64,000 nt of DNA from JACPRB01 sp964468745 (GTDB lineage: Bacteria; Planctomycetota; MHYJ01; JACPRB01), in contig CAYXVY010000201.1 of NCBI GenBank assembly GCA_964468745.1, forward strand, positions 11,603 to 75,602, written 5' to 3'. The position numbers and the translations under genes were made by a program. Each line of letters opens with the position of its first letter. The first letter of the stretch is position 1. Below, piece by piece: positions 36,086 to 45,183 of this stretch. The notes under the pieces were generated by a model. The model was not told the origin of the DNA and searched no databases. It was given only the letters and a program-made list of their open reading frames with translations.

Positions 36086-38815
36086 ATGTCGAACACCCGC
36101 GTGTGGGGGGACTACGAAGTTTTCATGGATCAGGTCCTCGGCCGCGGCGGCATGGGCGCGGTGTACCGCGGGCGGCAGGTGTCGGTCGACCGCCCGGTCG
36201 CGATCAAGGTCCTCAAAAAGGAACTCGCGAACGGCGACTTCATCAAGCGGTTCCAGCGCGAGGCCACGCTGCTGGCGCGGCTCATCGACTCGCACATCGT
36301 GCAGGTGTTCGGCGCCGGAGAAGGCGAGGGCGAGTACTTCTTCGCGATGGAGTACGTCGAGGGTCAGGATCTTTCGAGCATGATCCGCTCGGGCAAGCAG
36401 TTCGATGCGCGCGAGGTGCTCGACATCGCGATCCAGACGGGGCTGGCGCTCAAGGCCGCGTGGCGCCTCAAGATCGTGCATCGCGACATCAAGCCATCGA
36501 ACATCATCATGACGCGCGACGGTCAGGCCAAAGTCATGGACTTCGGCCTCGCGAAAAATCCCGACATGGAGCTGACGCGCACTGAACTCAGCATGGGCAC
36601 GGCGAAGTACATCTCGCCGGAGCAGGCGACGGGCGGCGTGGTGGACATCCGGGCCGACCTGTACTCGCTCGGGTGCGTGCTGTACGAAATCGCGACGGGC
36701 AGCGTGCCGTTCGTGGGCGACAGCCCGACGTCGGTCATCTATCAGCACGTGCACAAGGCGCCCGCGTCGCCGAGCAAGCTCAACCCCGGCGTGCCGGAGG
36801 AGCTGTCGGCTCTCATCCTGCGAGCCCTCGCGAAGCGGGCGGACGAGCGCTACCAGTCGCCCGACGATCTCATCTCCGACGCGAAGGCCATCCAGGAAGG
36901 CGTGTCGCCGGACGAGCGGACGATGCTGCTGGCGCAGACGCAGGCGTCGCGCTCCAGCGCGCAGACAATGCCGATGCACGACGGCGATCCGACGCTGCTC
37001 CGTCAACAGCAGGGCGTCCAGCAGAGTGACGTGCAGCCGTCGTCCAGCAAGGCGCCCCTGATCGCGAGTCTGTTCGTGGCGCTGCTGATCGTCGGCGGCG
37101 TCGGCTGGTTCATCGTGAAAAGCCTCGGCGTGGAGGATCCGAATCTCGCGGGCGGAGGCAGCACGGTTCAGCCTCCCCCTCCGACGACCGACGGTCCGCC
37201 GCTCACGACGACGCAGCCTCCTCCACCGACGACGGGCACGACGCCGGTGACCACCACGCAGCCGCCTCCGCCGACGACAGGTGAGACGCCGGTGACGACC
37301 GCCCAGCCTCCCCCGCCGACGACCGAGGTTCCGCCCGTGACCACGACGCAACCTCCGCCGCCCACGACCACGACCCCTCCGGTCGATACGTTCGCCGATC
37401 GTCTCGAGCAGGCGCAGACGCTGCTCAAAGCGGAGAAGTGGCAGGAGGCCCGCGACGTGCTCAGCGCGCTCGCGAAGCAGATGCCGTCGGATGACAGGCG
37501 CCTTTCCGAGGTGCGGCTCAACGGCGTGCTCTGCGACTTCCAACTCGCGATCCTGAACGCGAAAGGCACTGGCAATCGCGACCTCCAGATCCAGAACTAC
37601 GAGGCGGCGCTCGCGCTGCTGCCCGAGGGCGATTCACGCCGGGCCGAAACGGAGCGGACGATCCGGCTGCTCAAGTACGGAAAGCACTACGACGCCGGCA
37701 AGGAACGGATGGGCGGGGATTGGGAGCGCGCGGCGGAGCAGTTTGCGCAGGCACAGCAGTACGCGGACGGAGCGCCGAAGGCCGAGGCGATCGAGATGCA
37801 GGAATTCTGCGTGAAGTACGCGCGCGCGATGGACGTGCTCTACACGAAGCAAAATGTCGACGAGGCGCTGCCGCTCTTCAAGGCGCTCCTGTCGAAGAGC
37901 TTCGGCTTCGCGAACGATTTGCAGACGCGCATCACGACGTGCGAGAACGCAATCGCCGACCGTGTGCGGGTCGAGCGCGACGCCAAATTGGCGAAATTCA
38001 GGGAGGCATTCGACCGCGGGCGCGATGCGTGGAAACGCGGCAAGTGGGCCGAGGCGAAGGAGGCGCTCGACGCGGCGGCCAAGCTGGCGGTCGATCCCGC
38101 GACCGACGAGTTCATCGCGTTGCACAAACAGGCCACAGCGGCCACAAACGTTCCGGCCGGCATGGTATTTATCCCGGCGGTGAAGTTCACGTTCGGCAAC
38201 GGCGGCGCGGAAAGCGTGACCGGGCCGAAGCAGGATCGCGAGCTGTCCGCGTATTGCATCGACTTGCGGGAGGTGACCGTCAGCGAGTACCGCAAGTTCC
38301 TCGCGGCAAACGTCGGACACTCGAAGTGCCCCGCCGGCGAGACTGACGAAAAGAAGCAGGGCACCCATGAGCCGCTCAACTGGGCGATGCAGCGCGACGA
38401 TGCCAAGTCGGCGACGGGCGTCGACTGGTACGACGCCGCCGCCTACGCGGCGTGGGCGGGGAAGAAGCTGCCGACGGAGTTCCAGTGGGAACGCGCGGCC
38501 GGCACGGACTTATTCGGGGGCGAGCGTCGCGCGTACCCGTGGGGGAACGAGTACGGGCGGGGCGAGGGAACGAGTCCGGTCGGGTGCGAGGGGATGGGGA
38601 ACGGTACGCTCGAGTGGTGCGCGGATTGGTTCGACCGCTACGCCGGAGGCACCGCGAAGAACGGGGACTTTGGCGAGACGAAAAAGGCGCTGCGGGGCGG
38701 GTACCAGGACGAGTCAAGCGCCAGGGAAGAGACGCGCGTGGTGCACCGCAAAGCGCTGCGGCCGGACTCGCGCCGTTCGTATGTCGGATTCCGGTGCGTC
38801 CAGCCGGTGGAGTAG
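36086..38815 (+). CDS. Transmembrane Ser/Thr kinase with SUMF1 domain
   Basis: A 909-residue kinase. The kinase domain (about 8-270) has LGRGGMGAVY, lysine 41, HRD 132-134 and DFG 152-154, so it is intact. One membrane helix is near 323-345 (APLIASLFVALLIVGG). A Thr/Pro-rich linker of TTTQPPPPTTG units follows (about 360-435), then helical regions, and a C-terminal formylglycine-generating/SUMF1-type domain (about 690-909) with KKLPTEFQWERAA, YPWGN and GFRCVQ. The SUMF1 part should be outside the cytoplasm and may bind or sense a ligand rather than oxidise a sulfatase, since no sulfatase is near. The upstream FHA-GAF-AAA+ regulator is a likely partner. Confidence 0.9.
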   Translation: MSNTRVWGDYEVFMDQVLGRGGMGAVYRGRQVSVDRPVAIKVLKKELANGDFIKRFQREATLLARLIDSHIVQVFGAGEGEGEYFFAMEYVEGQDLSSMIRSGKQFDAREVLDIAIQTGLALKAAWRLKIVHRDIKPSNIIMTRDGQAKVMDFGLAKNPDMELTRTELSMGTAKYISPEQATGGVVDIRADLYSLGCVLYEIATGSVPFVGDSPTSVIYQHVHKAPASPSKLNPGVPEELSALILRALAKRADERYQSPDDLISDAKAIQEGVSPDERTMLLAQTQASRSSAQTMPMHDGDPTLLRQQQGVQQSDVQPSSSKAPLIASLFVALLIVGGVGWFIVKSLGVEDPNLAGGGSTVQPPPPTTDGPPLTTTQPPPPTTGTTPVTTTQPPPPTTGETPVTTAQPPPPTTEVPPVTTTQPPPPTTTTPPVDTFADRLEQAQTLLKAEKWQEARDVLSALAKQMPSDDRRLSEVRLNGVLCDFQLAILNAKGTGNRDLQIQNYEAALALLPEGDSRRAETERTIRLLKYGKHYDAGKERMGGDWERAAEQFAQAQQYADGAPKAEAIEMQEFCVKYARAMDVLYTKQNVDEALPLFKALLSKSFGFANDLQTRITTCENAIADRVRVERDAKLAKFREAFDRGRDAWKRGKWAEAKEALDAAAKLAVDPATDEFIALHKQATAATNVPAGMVFIPAVKFTFGNGGAESVTGPKQDRELSAYCIDLREVTVSEYRKFLAANVGHSKCPAGETDEKKQGTHEPLNWAMQRDDAKSATGVDWYDAAAYAAWAGKKLPTEFQWERAAGTDLFGGERRAYPWGNEYGRGEGTSPVGCEGMGNGTLEWCADWFDRYAGGTAKNGDFGETKKALRGGYQDESSAREETRVVHRKALRPDSRRSYVGFRCVQPVE

Positions 38816-38958
38816 GAAGTTTGGGGTTGGAGGTTCAATCTGCTCCCGCCTCCTACGTCCAACCTTGAACGCCTCACCTCCACCTTGCTCCCACTTCTAA
38901 CTTCCAACAGCCCGCCACCGCGGCTATACTCCCGCGACCATTTCCTGGAGGCTACTGG

Positions 38959-39282
38959 ATGCTTAGACTGATCGCGTTGCTCGTCGTGACTGCGGTTGCC
39001 GTGCCCGGGTGCGGTGGCGGCGCCAATCCGCAGGACGAGGAAAAGCGCAAGAACGAGATGGCGGCGCTGAGGCTCGACATGAACTCGAAGTTTGCGGACC
39101 TCGAGAAGCGCTATGCCGGCGTGCTGCAGATGGAGCAGCAGGCGAAGAACGCGCTCGAAGACGCGAAAAAGATGACGCGCGTCACGGGCGACGTCGTGGC
39201 GGTCCTCAAGGCGCAGGAAGCGGCGCTGAAGGACTACCTCCGCGCCATCCAGGAAGCGATCAAGGCGCTCGAACCCAGGTAG
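38959..39282 (+). CDS. Small coiled-coil lipoprotein
   Basis: A 107-residue predicted lipoprotein. The signal sequence ends in VPGC, and the mature part is almost entirely helical with heptad-like patterning (KFADLEKRYAGVLQMEQQAK; LKAQEAALKDYLRAIQEAIKAL). The overall shape recalls Braun-type small lipoproteins, but I see no family match. GGAGG lies ten bases before the ATG, and a TATACT hexamer is at 38925-38930. The CPBP protease gene follows nine bases after its stop. Confidence 0.65.
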   Translation: MLRLIALLVVTAVAVPGCGGGANPQDEEKRKNEMAALRLDMNSKFADLEKRYAGVLQMEQQAKNALEDAKKMTRVTGDVVAVLKAQEAALKDYLRAIQEAIKALEPR

Positions 39283-39290
39283 CGCGTCTC

Positions 39291-40088
39291 GTGAAGCCGC
39301 TCTCCGCTCGCCACGGGTGGGCGGCGCTCGGCGTCGCGCTGCTGCTGTACGTCATCGCGGCGAAGGCCGTGGGAGCGGGCGGGCCTCTCCCGCTGGCCGC
39401 GGCGGCGATCCAGCTTGCGTTCGTCGTGGCAGCGATCGGCGTTGTCGTCGCCGGCCGCCTCCGGACTGACGAAGCTCTCTCACTACGCGCGCCGTACGCG
39501 GCCGAGGTCGGCCTCGCGCTTCTTGGCACCGTCGCCCTCCATCTCATCCTGCGCAGCCTCGATCCGGTACTCATGGACGGGCTGCGGCAATTCGGTTGGG
39601 ACTCGACGGCTGAGCTGGAGCGATTCGAAAAGTACATTCTCGCCGAGCTGGCGCGCAATCCCGTCGCGGTCGTGCTGACGGTGGCCGCGCTGCCGGCGCT
39701 CTGCGAGGAGACGCTCTTCCGCGGTGTGATCCTGAATGGCCTGAATCGCTCTCACGGCCCGGCCGCCGCACTCCTGCTGAGCTCGGTGCTTTTCGCGATG
39801 GTTCACCTCGCGCCGGCGCGGATCGTCATGACGTTCGTCCTCGGGCTCTGGTTCGGTATCGCGGCGCAGCGCAGCCTCTGGCCGGCGATCGCCGCGCACG
39901 CGGCGAACAACGTCCTCGCGCTGCTGCTCCCGAAGACGCTGCCCGCGCCGGGGCTGACCGCGCTGCTGGCACTGCCCGTCTTGGCCGGAACGCTCGTGCT
40001 GTTCCGCCGCCGTTACGCGCGCGGCTCGGTTTCGGGCTTGGCCGAGTACAAGTCGGGAGACGGAGGGAACGGCGCCGGCTCGGTGTAG
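39291..40088 (+). CDS. CPBP family intramembrane metalloprotease
   Basis: A 265-residue membrane protein with the CPBP/Abi signature: the EE pair in CEETLFRG (139-140), His172 in FAMVHLAP, and AAHAANN (His203). Six or more hydrophobic helices surround them. The family cleaves membrane substrates, as in Rce1-type CAAX processing. It starts at a GTG. Its last 76 bases overlap, tail to tail, the coiled-coil gene on the other strand, so part of the acidic C-terminal extension may be poorly constrained. Confidence 0.82.
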   Translation: MKPLSARHGWAALGVALLLYVIAAKAVGAGGPLPLAAAAIQLAFVVAAIGVVVAGRLRTDEALSLRAPYAAEVGLALLGTVALHLILRSLDPVLMDGLRQFGWDSTAELERFEKYILAELARNPVAVVLTVAALPALCEETLFRGVILNGLNRSHGPAAALLLSSVLFAMVHLAPARIVMTFVLGLWFGIAAQRSLWPAIAAHAANNVLALLLPKTLPAPGLTALLALPVLAGTLVLFRRRYARGSVSGLAEYKSGDGGNGAGSV

Positions 40089-41209
40089 GGGGCCTCGCCG
40101 GTCAGCACCTTGCGAAGCTCGTCCGTCCGCTTCGTCCCCGCGTTGATCTCGATGTCCACCACCGCGATCTGCCGCTCCTTCACCTTGAGCTCGTCCTCGA
40201 GCTGCTTGCGCTTCAGCCGCAGCGCCTTTTCCTTTTTCTGCAGATCCTCGACCTCGACTTCGGCCCGAAGGCGGTGGATCTGTCCCCGCTTGCGCGAGAT
40301 CGTGTGCCGCACGCCGTTGACGATCTCGTACTTCGCGCCGATCGAATTATCGACAAGCTCCGCCCGCAGGTCCTTCTCGAGGAAGAGCTGGCCCATCCAG
40401 CCGTATACGACGTCCAGCTCGCGCCGCACGTCCGCGATCCGCTTCTCGAGTTCGTTGCAGCGCACGTCCGGATCGCCCTCGATGCCGTACTGTTTCAGGG
40501 TCTCGCGGTTCCGGCCGATCTCCTCGCGGAGGCGGTCGTTCTCCTGGCGCAGCCCGTTGATTGTGCGCTGCCGATCGAACGCAAAGTCGAAGATGAGGCG
40601 GAGGTCCCCCGTGGTCCGGTCGGCAAAGTCGCTTTCTGCCGCGCGCGAGCCCGCGTCGGCGTACGCCTTGAGCTTCTTTTTCTCGACCTTGTGGATGGAG
40701 CCGCGGACGACGAACTCCTTGCCCTTCGCCTTCAGCTTTTCGAAGAGCCCGCCGTTCTTGCGCTCGACGTCCAGCGTGCGCAGGTTCTCCTCGAGTTTCT
40801 CGATCTCGAGGTCGATCTTCATGACCTCCTCGAAGAGCTGGCGATAGCGGTCCCGGTCGTCGAGCGACTTGTAGACCGTGTACGAGCCGGCGCCGAGCTC
40901 GACGAAGCGCTTCTCGCGCTCGCGGGCGAACTCCCCGGCGCGCTTCTCGTTGTCGGCGACGGCCTTGTCGATGTCGGTGATCTTCCGCGCGGTGTCCCGG
41001 ATGCGCGCGATATCGGTCCGGAAATCCTCCTCGCTCTTGCGCAGGCTCTGGACGGAGTGGAGGAACTTGACGAGTTCCGAGGAGCGCACGCCGGAGAGGT
41101 CGAGCGTCGTGATCGACTTCCCGAGCGCGATGCACTCGGCGGAGATCTGCTGCTCGAGCCGCCGGATGTCGGCCTCGAGCTGATCGATTTCGCGTTTCCG
41201 TGCGTCCAT
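40013..41209 (-). CDS. Coiled-coil protein of unknown function
   Basis: A 398-residue protein dominated by long charged coiled coils (DQLEADIRRLEQQI; EIEKLEENLRTLDVERK; DRLREEIGRNRETLKQ). A short non-helical segment sits near 330. I use MDARKREI at 41209. A longer version with a hydrophobic leader (ALALLSAPCYSLFQ) is possible but lacks a valid signal or lipobox. No family is recognised; a structural or scaffold role is likely. A sigma-70-like promoter on the plus strand lies in the spacer upstream of it. Confidence 0.65.
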   Translation of the reverse strand: MDARKREIDQLEADIRRLEQQISAECIALGKSITTLDLSGVRSSELVKFLHSVQSLRKSEEDFRTDIARIRDTARKITDIDKAVADNEKRAGEFAREREKRFVELGAGSYTVYKSLDDRDRYRQLFEEVMKIDLEIEKLEENLRTLDVERKNGGLFEKLKAKGKEFVVRGSIHKVEKKKLKAYADAGSRAAESDFADRTTGDLRLIFDFAFDRQRTINGLRQENDRLREEIGRNRETLKQYGIEGDPDVRCNELEKRIADVRRELDVVYGWMGQLFLEKDLRAELVDNSIGAKYEIVNGVRHTISRKRGQIHRLRAEVEVEDLQKKEKALRLKRKQLEDELKVKERQIAVVDIEINAGTKRTDELRKVLTGEAPYTEPAPFPPSPDLYSAKPETEPRA

Positions 41210-41319
41210 TGCAGGGGCCGGACCCGTCCCGGCCGTCTGGAATAGAGAGTAGCAAGGCGCGGAGAGCAAGGCCAGTGCGCGCAAGAAATCGCGCGGAACG
41301 CCCTTTCCGGCGCTTTTCA

Positions 41320-41349
41320 TTGACAGTCTGGGACGACGACGCTTAGAAT
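41320..41349 (+). promoter_or_regulatory. Sigma-70-type promoter
   Basis: TTGACA (41320-41325) and TAGAAT (41344-41349) are 18 bases apart, upstream of the small-protein gene at 41375. Transcription would start about 20 bases before the ATG. This is the best consensus promoter in the window. Confidence 0.75.
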
Positions 41350-41374
41350 TCGCCCTTCGTAATTTACGTTTGCT

Positions 41375-41635
41375 ATGGTCGGATCCCACGATAAATTCGC
41401 CGCGTCGCTGACTCCCGATGAACGGATGCTGGTCACGATGCGCGACGAATTGTATGACGGTTCTTGGGAACAGATGCTCAAGGACCTCAAGGATCGGTTG
41501 AAGGGCAAGCCGTACATCTTCAAGCTCGTCAACCGCATCCAGGACGACATCCAGAGGATCGAGAAGCTGGGCGACTACGAACGGAAGCATCGGGTGAATC
41601 TCGCCCAGTACCTGAAGCAGAAGGAGGAGAAATGA
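41375..41635 (+). CDS. Small conserved-looking protein
   Basis: An 86-residue charged, helical protein (LTPDERMLVTMRDELYDGSWEQ, then LKGKPYIFKLVNRIQDDIQRIEKL). No domain is recognised. It sits behind a near-consensus promoter, and its stop overlaps the ATG of the PQQ-propeller lipoprotein (ATGA), so the two are coupled. It may be a partner of that protein, but nothing in the sequence shows it. Confidence 0.7.
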   Translation: MVGSHDKFAASLTPDERMLVTMRDELYDGSWEQMLKDLKDRLKGKPYIFKLVNRIQDDIQRIEKLGDYERKHRVNLAQYLKQKEEK

Positions 41636-42993
41636 GGGCTCTCATTGCCGCGTTCGGAATTCTTCTGCTGGCGGGCGCGCCGGGGTGCGGCGGCGCCTCG
41701 ACGCCCGAGTACTTCGGGTCGCTCCAGGACTTCAACGACCCCGGCCTGAAATCGCTGCGCGACGAGATCCAGAGCCTCCCGTTCCGCCACATCGAATGGG
41801 AGTACAAGTTCTCCGCGAAGGAGATCGCCCGCGTCACGTTCGGTCGCGAAAACCTGTACTTCGAGACGCCCGACTTCCGCGTCATCGCGGTCGACCGCTT
41901 CAACGGCGTGACCAAGTGGATCTACGAGGTCGACACGCACACGCCGCTCGACTGGGCGCCCATCGAGGCGTACGGCGTCCCCGACGAGATCCGCCGCCTC
42001 GAGACGGAGCTGCGGGCGAACAACCGCAAGATCGAGGACATCATCAAGGAGAAGGGGCCGGGCGAGGACTCGAAGGCGGCCCAGAAGAAGCGCGACCAGA
42101 CACGCGAGCTGCTCCGCCAGGCGCAGACGGGCGACAACGTGTACTTCGTGTCGCGCGGCATCATGTACTGCCTCGTGCGCACCACCGGCGGCCTCCTCTG
42201 GACGCGCCAGCTCAGCAAGGAGTTTTCGCCCTCCGGGCAGCCGTTCGCCATCCGCAGCCACATCTTCATCCCGGGCGCCGACCGCTCGCGCGTATGGGCG
42301 CTCGACGTCGAGAAGCGCGGCATCAGCGTGAACTTCTACCGCACAAGCATCGGGACGCACGACAACGACGTGACGAACCGGCCCGTGTACGAGGATCCGT
42401 CGCTTTATTTCGTGTCGCACGACGGAAACGTGTACAGCTACAACCTGAGCGGGCAGGAGAACTGGCACTACTCGACCGAGGACGAGATCAAGGCCGATCC
42501 GCTGATCTTCAAGTACAACGTGATGGTGCAGGGCCGCGCCGTGCGCTCGACGAAGTACCTGTTCGTGGGCGGCATGGATCACGCGTTCTACGCGATCGAC
42601 GCCGCGGGCGGCAACCTGATCTGGAAGTACGAGACGGCGGGGCAGATCAAGACACCGGCCGTCGCGCGTGGCGAAACGGTCTACGTGAAGACGGAGCTGG
42701 GCGCGCTCTTCGCGCTCGAGGTCGAACCGAAGATTGCGGGCGGCCCGAAGCGCGGCGGAAGTCTGCGCTGGAAGCTCCCGCTCGGCGAACGCTTCCTCGT
42801 GAAGGGCAAGGACTACGTGTACGTCATGGGTGCGGACCGCGAGATCTACCAGCTCAATGAGATGACGGGCGAGGTGATCGGGCGCCGCAAGCTCAACCTG
42901 CTGCAGCACGTGGTCACGAACGTGGTCGACGACATCCTTTACGTCGCGCATCCGGCGGGCTACGTGTGGGCGCTGCGCGAGTCGAAGGACTAG
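41632..42993 (+). CDS. PQQ-like beta-propeller lipoprotein
   Basis: A 453-residue predicted lipoprotein (signal ending GAPGC) with repeated propeller blades of the PQQ-enzyme-repeat type: VIAVDRFNGVTKWIYEV, YCLVRTTGGLLWTRQL, YAIDAAGGNLIWKYET. A helical insertion with many Lys and Glu residues (about 115-160) interrupts the blades. BamB-like folds bind other envelope proteins. Its ATG overlaps the previous stop, and its own end overlaps the next gene by 28 bases. Confidence 0.75.
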   Translation: MRALIAAFGILLLAGAPGCGGASTPEYFGSLQDFNDPGLKSLRDEIQSLPFRHIEWEYKFSAKEIARVTFGRENLYFETPDFRVIAVDRFNGVTKWIYEVDTHTPLDWAPIEAYGVPDEIRRLETELRANNRKIEDIIKEKGPGEDSKAAQKKRDQTRELLRQAQTGDNVYFVSRGIMYCLVRTTGGLLWTRQLSKEFSPSGQPFAIRSHIFIPGADRSRVWALDVEKRGISVNFYRTSIGTHDNDVTNRPVYEDPSLYFVSHDGNVYSYNLSGQENWHYSTEDEIKADPLIFKYNVMVQGRAVRSTKYLFVGGMDHAFYAIDAAGGNLIWKYETAGQIKTPAVARGETVYVKTELGALFALEVEPKIAGGPKRGGSLRWKLPLGERFLVKGKDYVYVMGADREIYQLNEMTGEVIGRRKLNLLQHVVTNVVDDILYVAHPAGYVWALRESKD

Positions 42994-43544
42994 CCCGGGT
43001 CTGCGTCGCGGTTGCGATCGGTCGTGAGTCGGTCGTTCGGCGTGAAGTCGTGTCGGCGCTCGGCGCCGGCCTCGGCGTCGAGGATCTGCGCGAGGCGATC
43101 CTCCAGACGTATCTCTTCGCCGGATTCCCGCGGGCGATCAACGGCCTGTGGATCCTGCGGGAGGAGGACGGGACGCCGCCCGCGAAACCACCCCGGCGCC
43201 CGACGCTCGCGGCCGGCCGTCGGTTGTGTCGGAAGATCTACGGTAGGGACTATGAGCCGATGCTGCGCAACATGCGCCGTATGAGCCCGGACGTCGCCGC
43301 GTGGATCATCGAGGAAGGGTACGCCAAAACGTTGTCGCGGCCGCGATTCACGGCGCGCGAGCGCGAGCTCATGATTGTGCCGACGTTGGTGGCGATGGAC
43401 GCGTGGCGGCAGCTCCCAAGCCACGTCCTGGGTGCCAGGAACGTGGGGGCGACCGCCGCAGAGCTTGCCCGCGTGGTTCGCGCGGTGTCGAGTCTGCTGG
43501 GTGTAGGACGGGTCCGCAAGGCCGTGGCGTTTCTGGGGAGGTGA
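42966..43544 (+). CDS. Carboxymuconolactone decarboxylase-like protein
   Basis: A 192-residue protein of the carboxymuconolactone decarboxylase/AhpD-like helical fold. Family-like stretches are VAIGRESVVRREVVSALGAGL, LREAILQTYLFAGFPRAINGL and, later, FTARERELMIVPTLVAM. The CxxC pair used by AhpD for peroxide reduction is not visible, so a redox function is doubtful. It starts at a GTG inside the end of the propeller gene (28-base overlap). It is followed after two bases by the amidohydrolase. Confidence 0.7.
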   Translation: MGAARVEGLARVCVAVAIGRESVVRREVVSALGAGLGVEDLREAILQTYLFAGFPRAINGLWILREEDGTPPAKPPRRPTLAAGRRLCRKIYGRDYEPMLRNMRRMSPDVAAWIIEEGYAKTLSRPRFTARERELMIVPTLVAMDAWRQLPSHVLGARNVGATAAELARVVRAVSSLLGVGRVRKAVAFLGR

Positions 43545-43546
43545 AG

Positions 43547-45166
43547 ATGCGTTTCGTGGCATTGGGCATCCTCGCGCTGGCGTGCACCGCACAGGATCCG
43601 GCACCCGCCGAAGCGGACGCGGTTTACATCAACGGCACGATCTATACGACCGACGGGTCCATCATCGTGTCGGCCCTCGCCGTCAAGGGCGACCACCTCA
43701 TGCTCGTCGGCAGCGATACGGAAGTCCGCGCCGTGACGGGCGTCTCGACGAAGGTCACTGATCTCAAGGGCCAGTGCGTGACCGCGGGGCTCATCGACGC
43801 GCACGGCCACATGTCCGGCTTGGGCAGCTACGCGATGGGACGACTCGACCTCAAGGACGCACGGAGCTTCGACGACGTGCTCAAGGCCGTGAAGTCGGCG
43901 GTCACGAAGGCGAAGCCGGGCGAGTGGATCCTCGGCGGCCGCTGGGATCAGGCCTCGTGGGGACTCAAGGAGCTGCCGACGCATGAGAAACTCAGCGAGA
44001 TCACGCCGGACAATCCGGTGTGGCTGGATCGCGTCGACGGCCACGCGGGGCTCGCCAACGCGGGCGCCATGACCGCCGCGGGCGTACGTCGGGACACGTC
44101 CAACCCGCGCGGAGGCGAGATCCTTCGGGACGCGAACGGCGACGCGACGGGAATGTTCATCGATAACGCGACCGGGCTCGTCGAATCGAAGATCCCGGGC
44201 GGCCGGCGGACAGCGAAGGACCTGATCCTCGCCGCGCAGGAGCGCTGCCTGGCCGTCGGTCTGACCGGCGTGCACGACGCAGGGATCGGCGAGGGGGAGA
44301 TCGCCGCGTATCGCGAACTCGCCCGCGAGGGGAAGCTGAAAATCCGCATCTACGCGATGCGCGCCGGAATGGGCGACGGCAAGCCCGAGATCGGCGACCG
44401 TTTCACGATGCGAGCGATCAAGCTGATGATCGACGGCGCGATGGGTTCGCGCGGCGCGTGGCTGCTCGAGGACTACGCCGACCGCGCAGGCCACCGCGGC
44501 CTCCCCGTAACGACATCCGAGCGCATCAGGGATGTCGCGACGTGGGCGCTCGCGAACGGCTGGCAGGTGTGCACGCACGCGATCGGAGACCGCGGCATTC
44601 GTGAGGTTCTCGACGCGTACGAAGCGTCGCTGAAGGCGAATGCCGTCGAGGATCACCGATTCCGCGTGGAGCACGCGCAGTGCGCCGAGCTCTCCGACAT
44701 CCCGCGCTTCGCGAAGCTTGGTGTGCTCCCGTCGATGCAGCAGACGCATTGCACGAGTGACATGCGATGGGCCGAGGCGCGCGTCGGGCCGGAGCGCGTG
44801 AAGGGCGCCTACGCGTGGCGCACGTTCACGAAGGCCGGCTCGCGCATCGCCGGCGGAAGCGATTTCCCCGTCGAAAGCGAGAACCCGCTCTGGGGAATCT
44901 ACGCGGGGGTCACGCGGCAGGATCACGACGGCAAGCCGGAGGGCGGATGGCGTCCCGAAGAGCGCCAGACGCGCGGAGAGGCCCTGCGCTCCTTCACGAT
45001 CGACGCGGCATACGCAGCGTTCGAGGATCAGCAGAAAGGCGGCCTTGCGAAGGGAAAGCTGGCCGACTTCGTGGTCTGGTCGACCGATATCGTGAAGTGC
45101 CCGCCGCGCGATCTGCTGACGGCCAAGCCGGTGCAGGTGGTGATCGGCGGAAAGATCGAGCGGTAG
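43547..45166 (+). CDS. Exported amidohydrolase (Amidohydro_3/YtcJ-like)
   Basis: A 539-residue member of the metal-dependent amidohydrolase superfamily. It has a short signal or lipoprotein-like start (MRFVALGILALACTAQ), then VTAGLIDAHGH with the metal-binding His pair, VCTHAIGDRGI, HRFRVEHAQ and IAGGSDFPVE with the conserved Asp. The N- and C-terminal small barrels are present, so it is full length. It probably hydrolyses an amide, ester or cyclic substrate outside the cytoplasm; the substrate is unknown. GGGGAGG lies six bases before the ATG. Confidence 0.85.
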   Translation: MRFVALGILALACTAQDPAPAEADAVYINGTIYTTDGSIIVSALAVKGDHLMLVGSDTEVRAVTGVSTKVTDLKGQCVTAGLIDAHGHMSGLGSYAMGRLDLKDARSFDDVLKAVKSAVTKAKPGEWILGGRWDQASWGLKELPTHEKLSEITPDNPVWLDRVDGHAGLANAGAMTAAGVRRDTSNPRGGEILRDANGDATGMFIDNATGLVESKIPGGRRTAKDLILAAQERCLAVGLTGVHDAGIGEGEIAAYRELAREGKLKIRIYAMRAGMGDGKPEIGDRFTMRAIKLMIDGAMGSRGAWLLEDYADRAGHRGLPVTTSERIRDVATWALANGWQVCTHAIGDRGIREVLDAYEASLKANAVEDHRFRVEHAQCAELSDIPRFAKLGVLPSMQQTHCTSDMRWAEARVGPERVKGAYAWRTFTKAGSRIAGGSDFPVESENPLWGIYAGVTRQDHDGKPEGGWRPEERQTRGEALRSFTIDAAYAAFEDQQKGGLAKGKLADFVVWSTDIVKCPPRDLLTAKPVQVVIGGKIER

Positions 45167-45169
45167 AAT
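45164..45169 (+). promoter_or_regulatory. -10-like TAGAAT overlapping stop codon
   Basis: The TAG stop of the amidohydrolase is the first half of TAGAAT, 14 bases before the next ATG. The 12-mer GCGGTAGAATCA is repeated at the stop of the next gene (45945-45956 region). Confidence 0.35.
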
Positions 45170-45183
45170 CACGTCTAGGTAGT

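Noticed and set aside
38816..38958. Repetitive spacer with GTTGGA and TCCAAC
   Set aside because: The matching pieces are in the wrong order to fold as one hairpin, and the sequence is low-complexity spacer.
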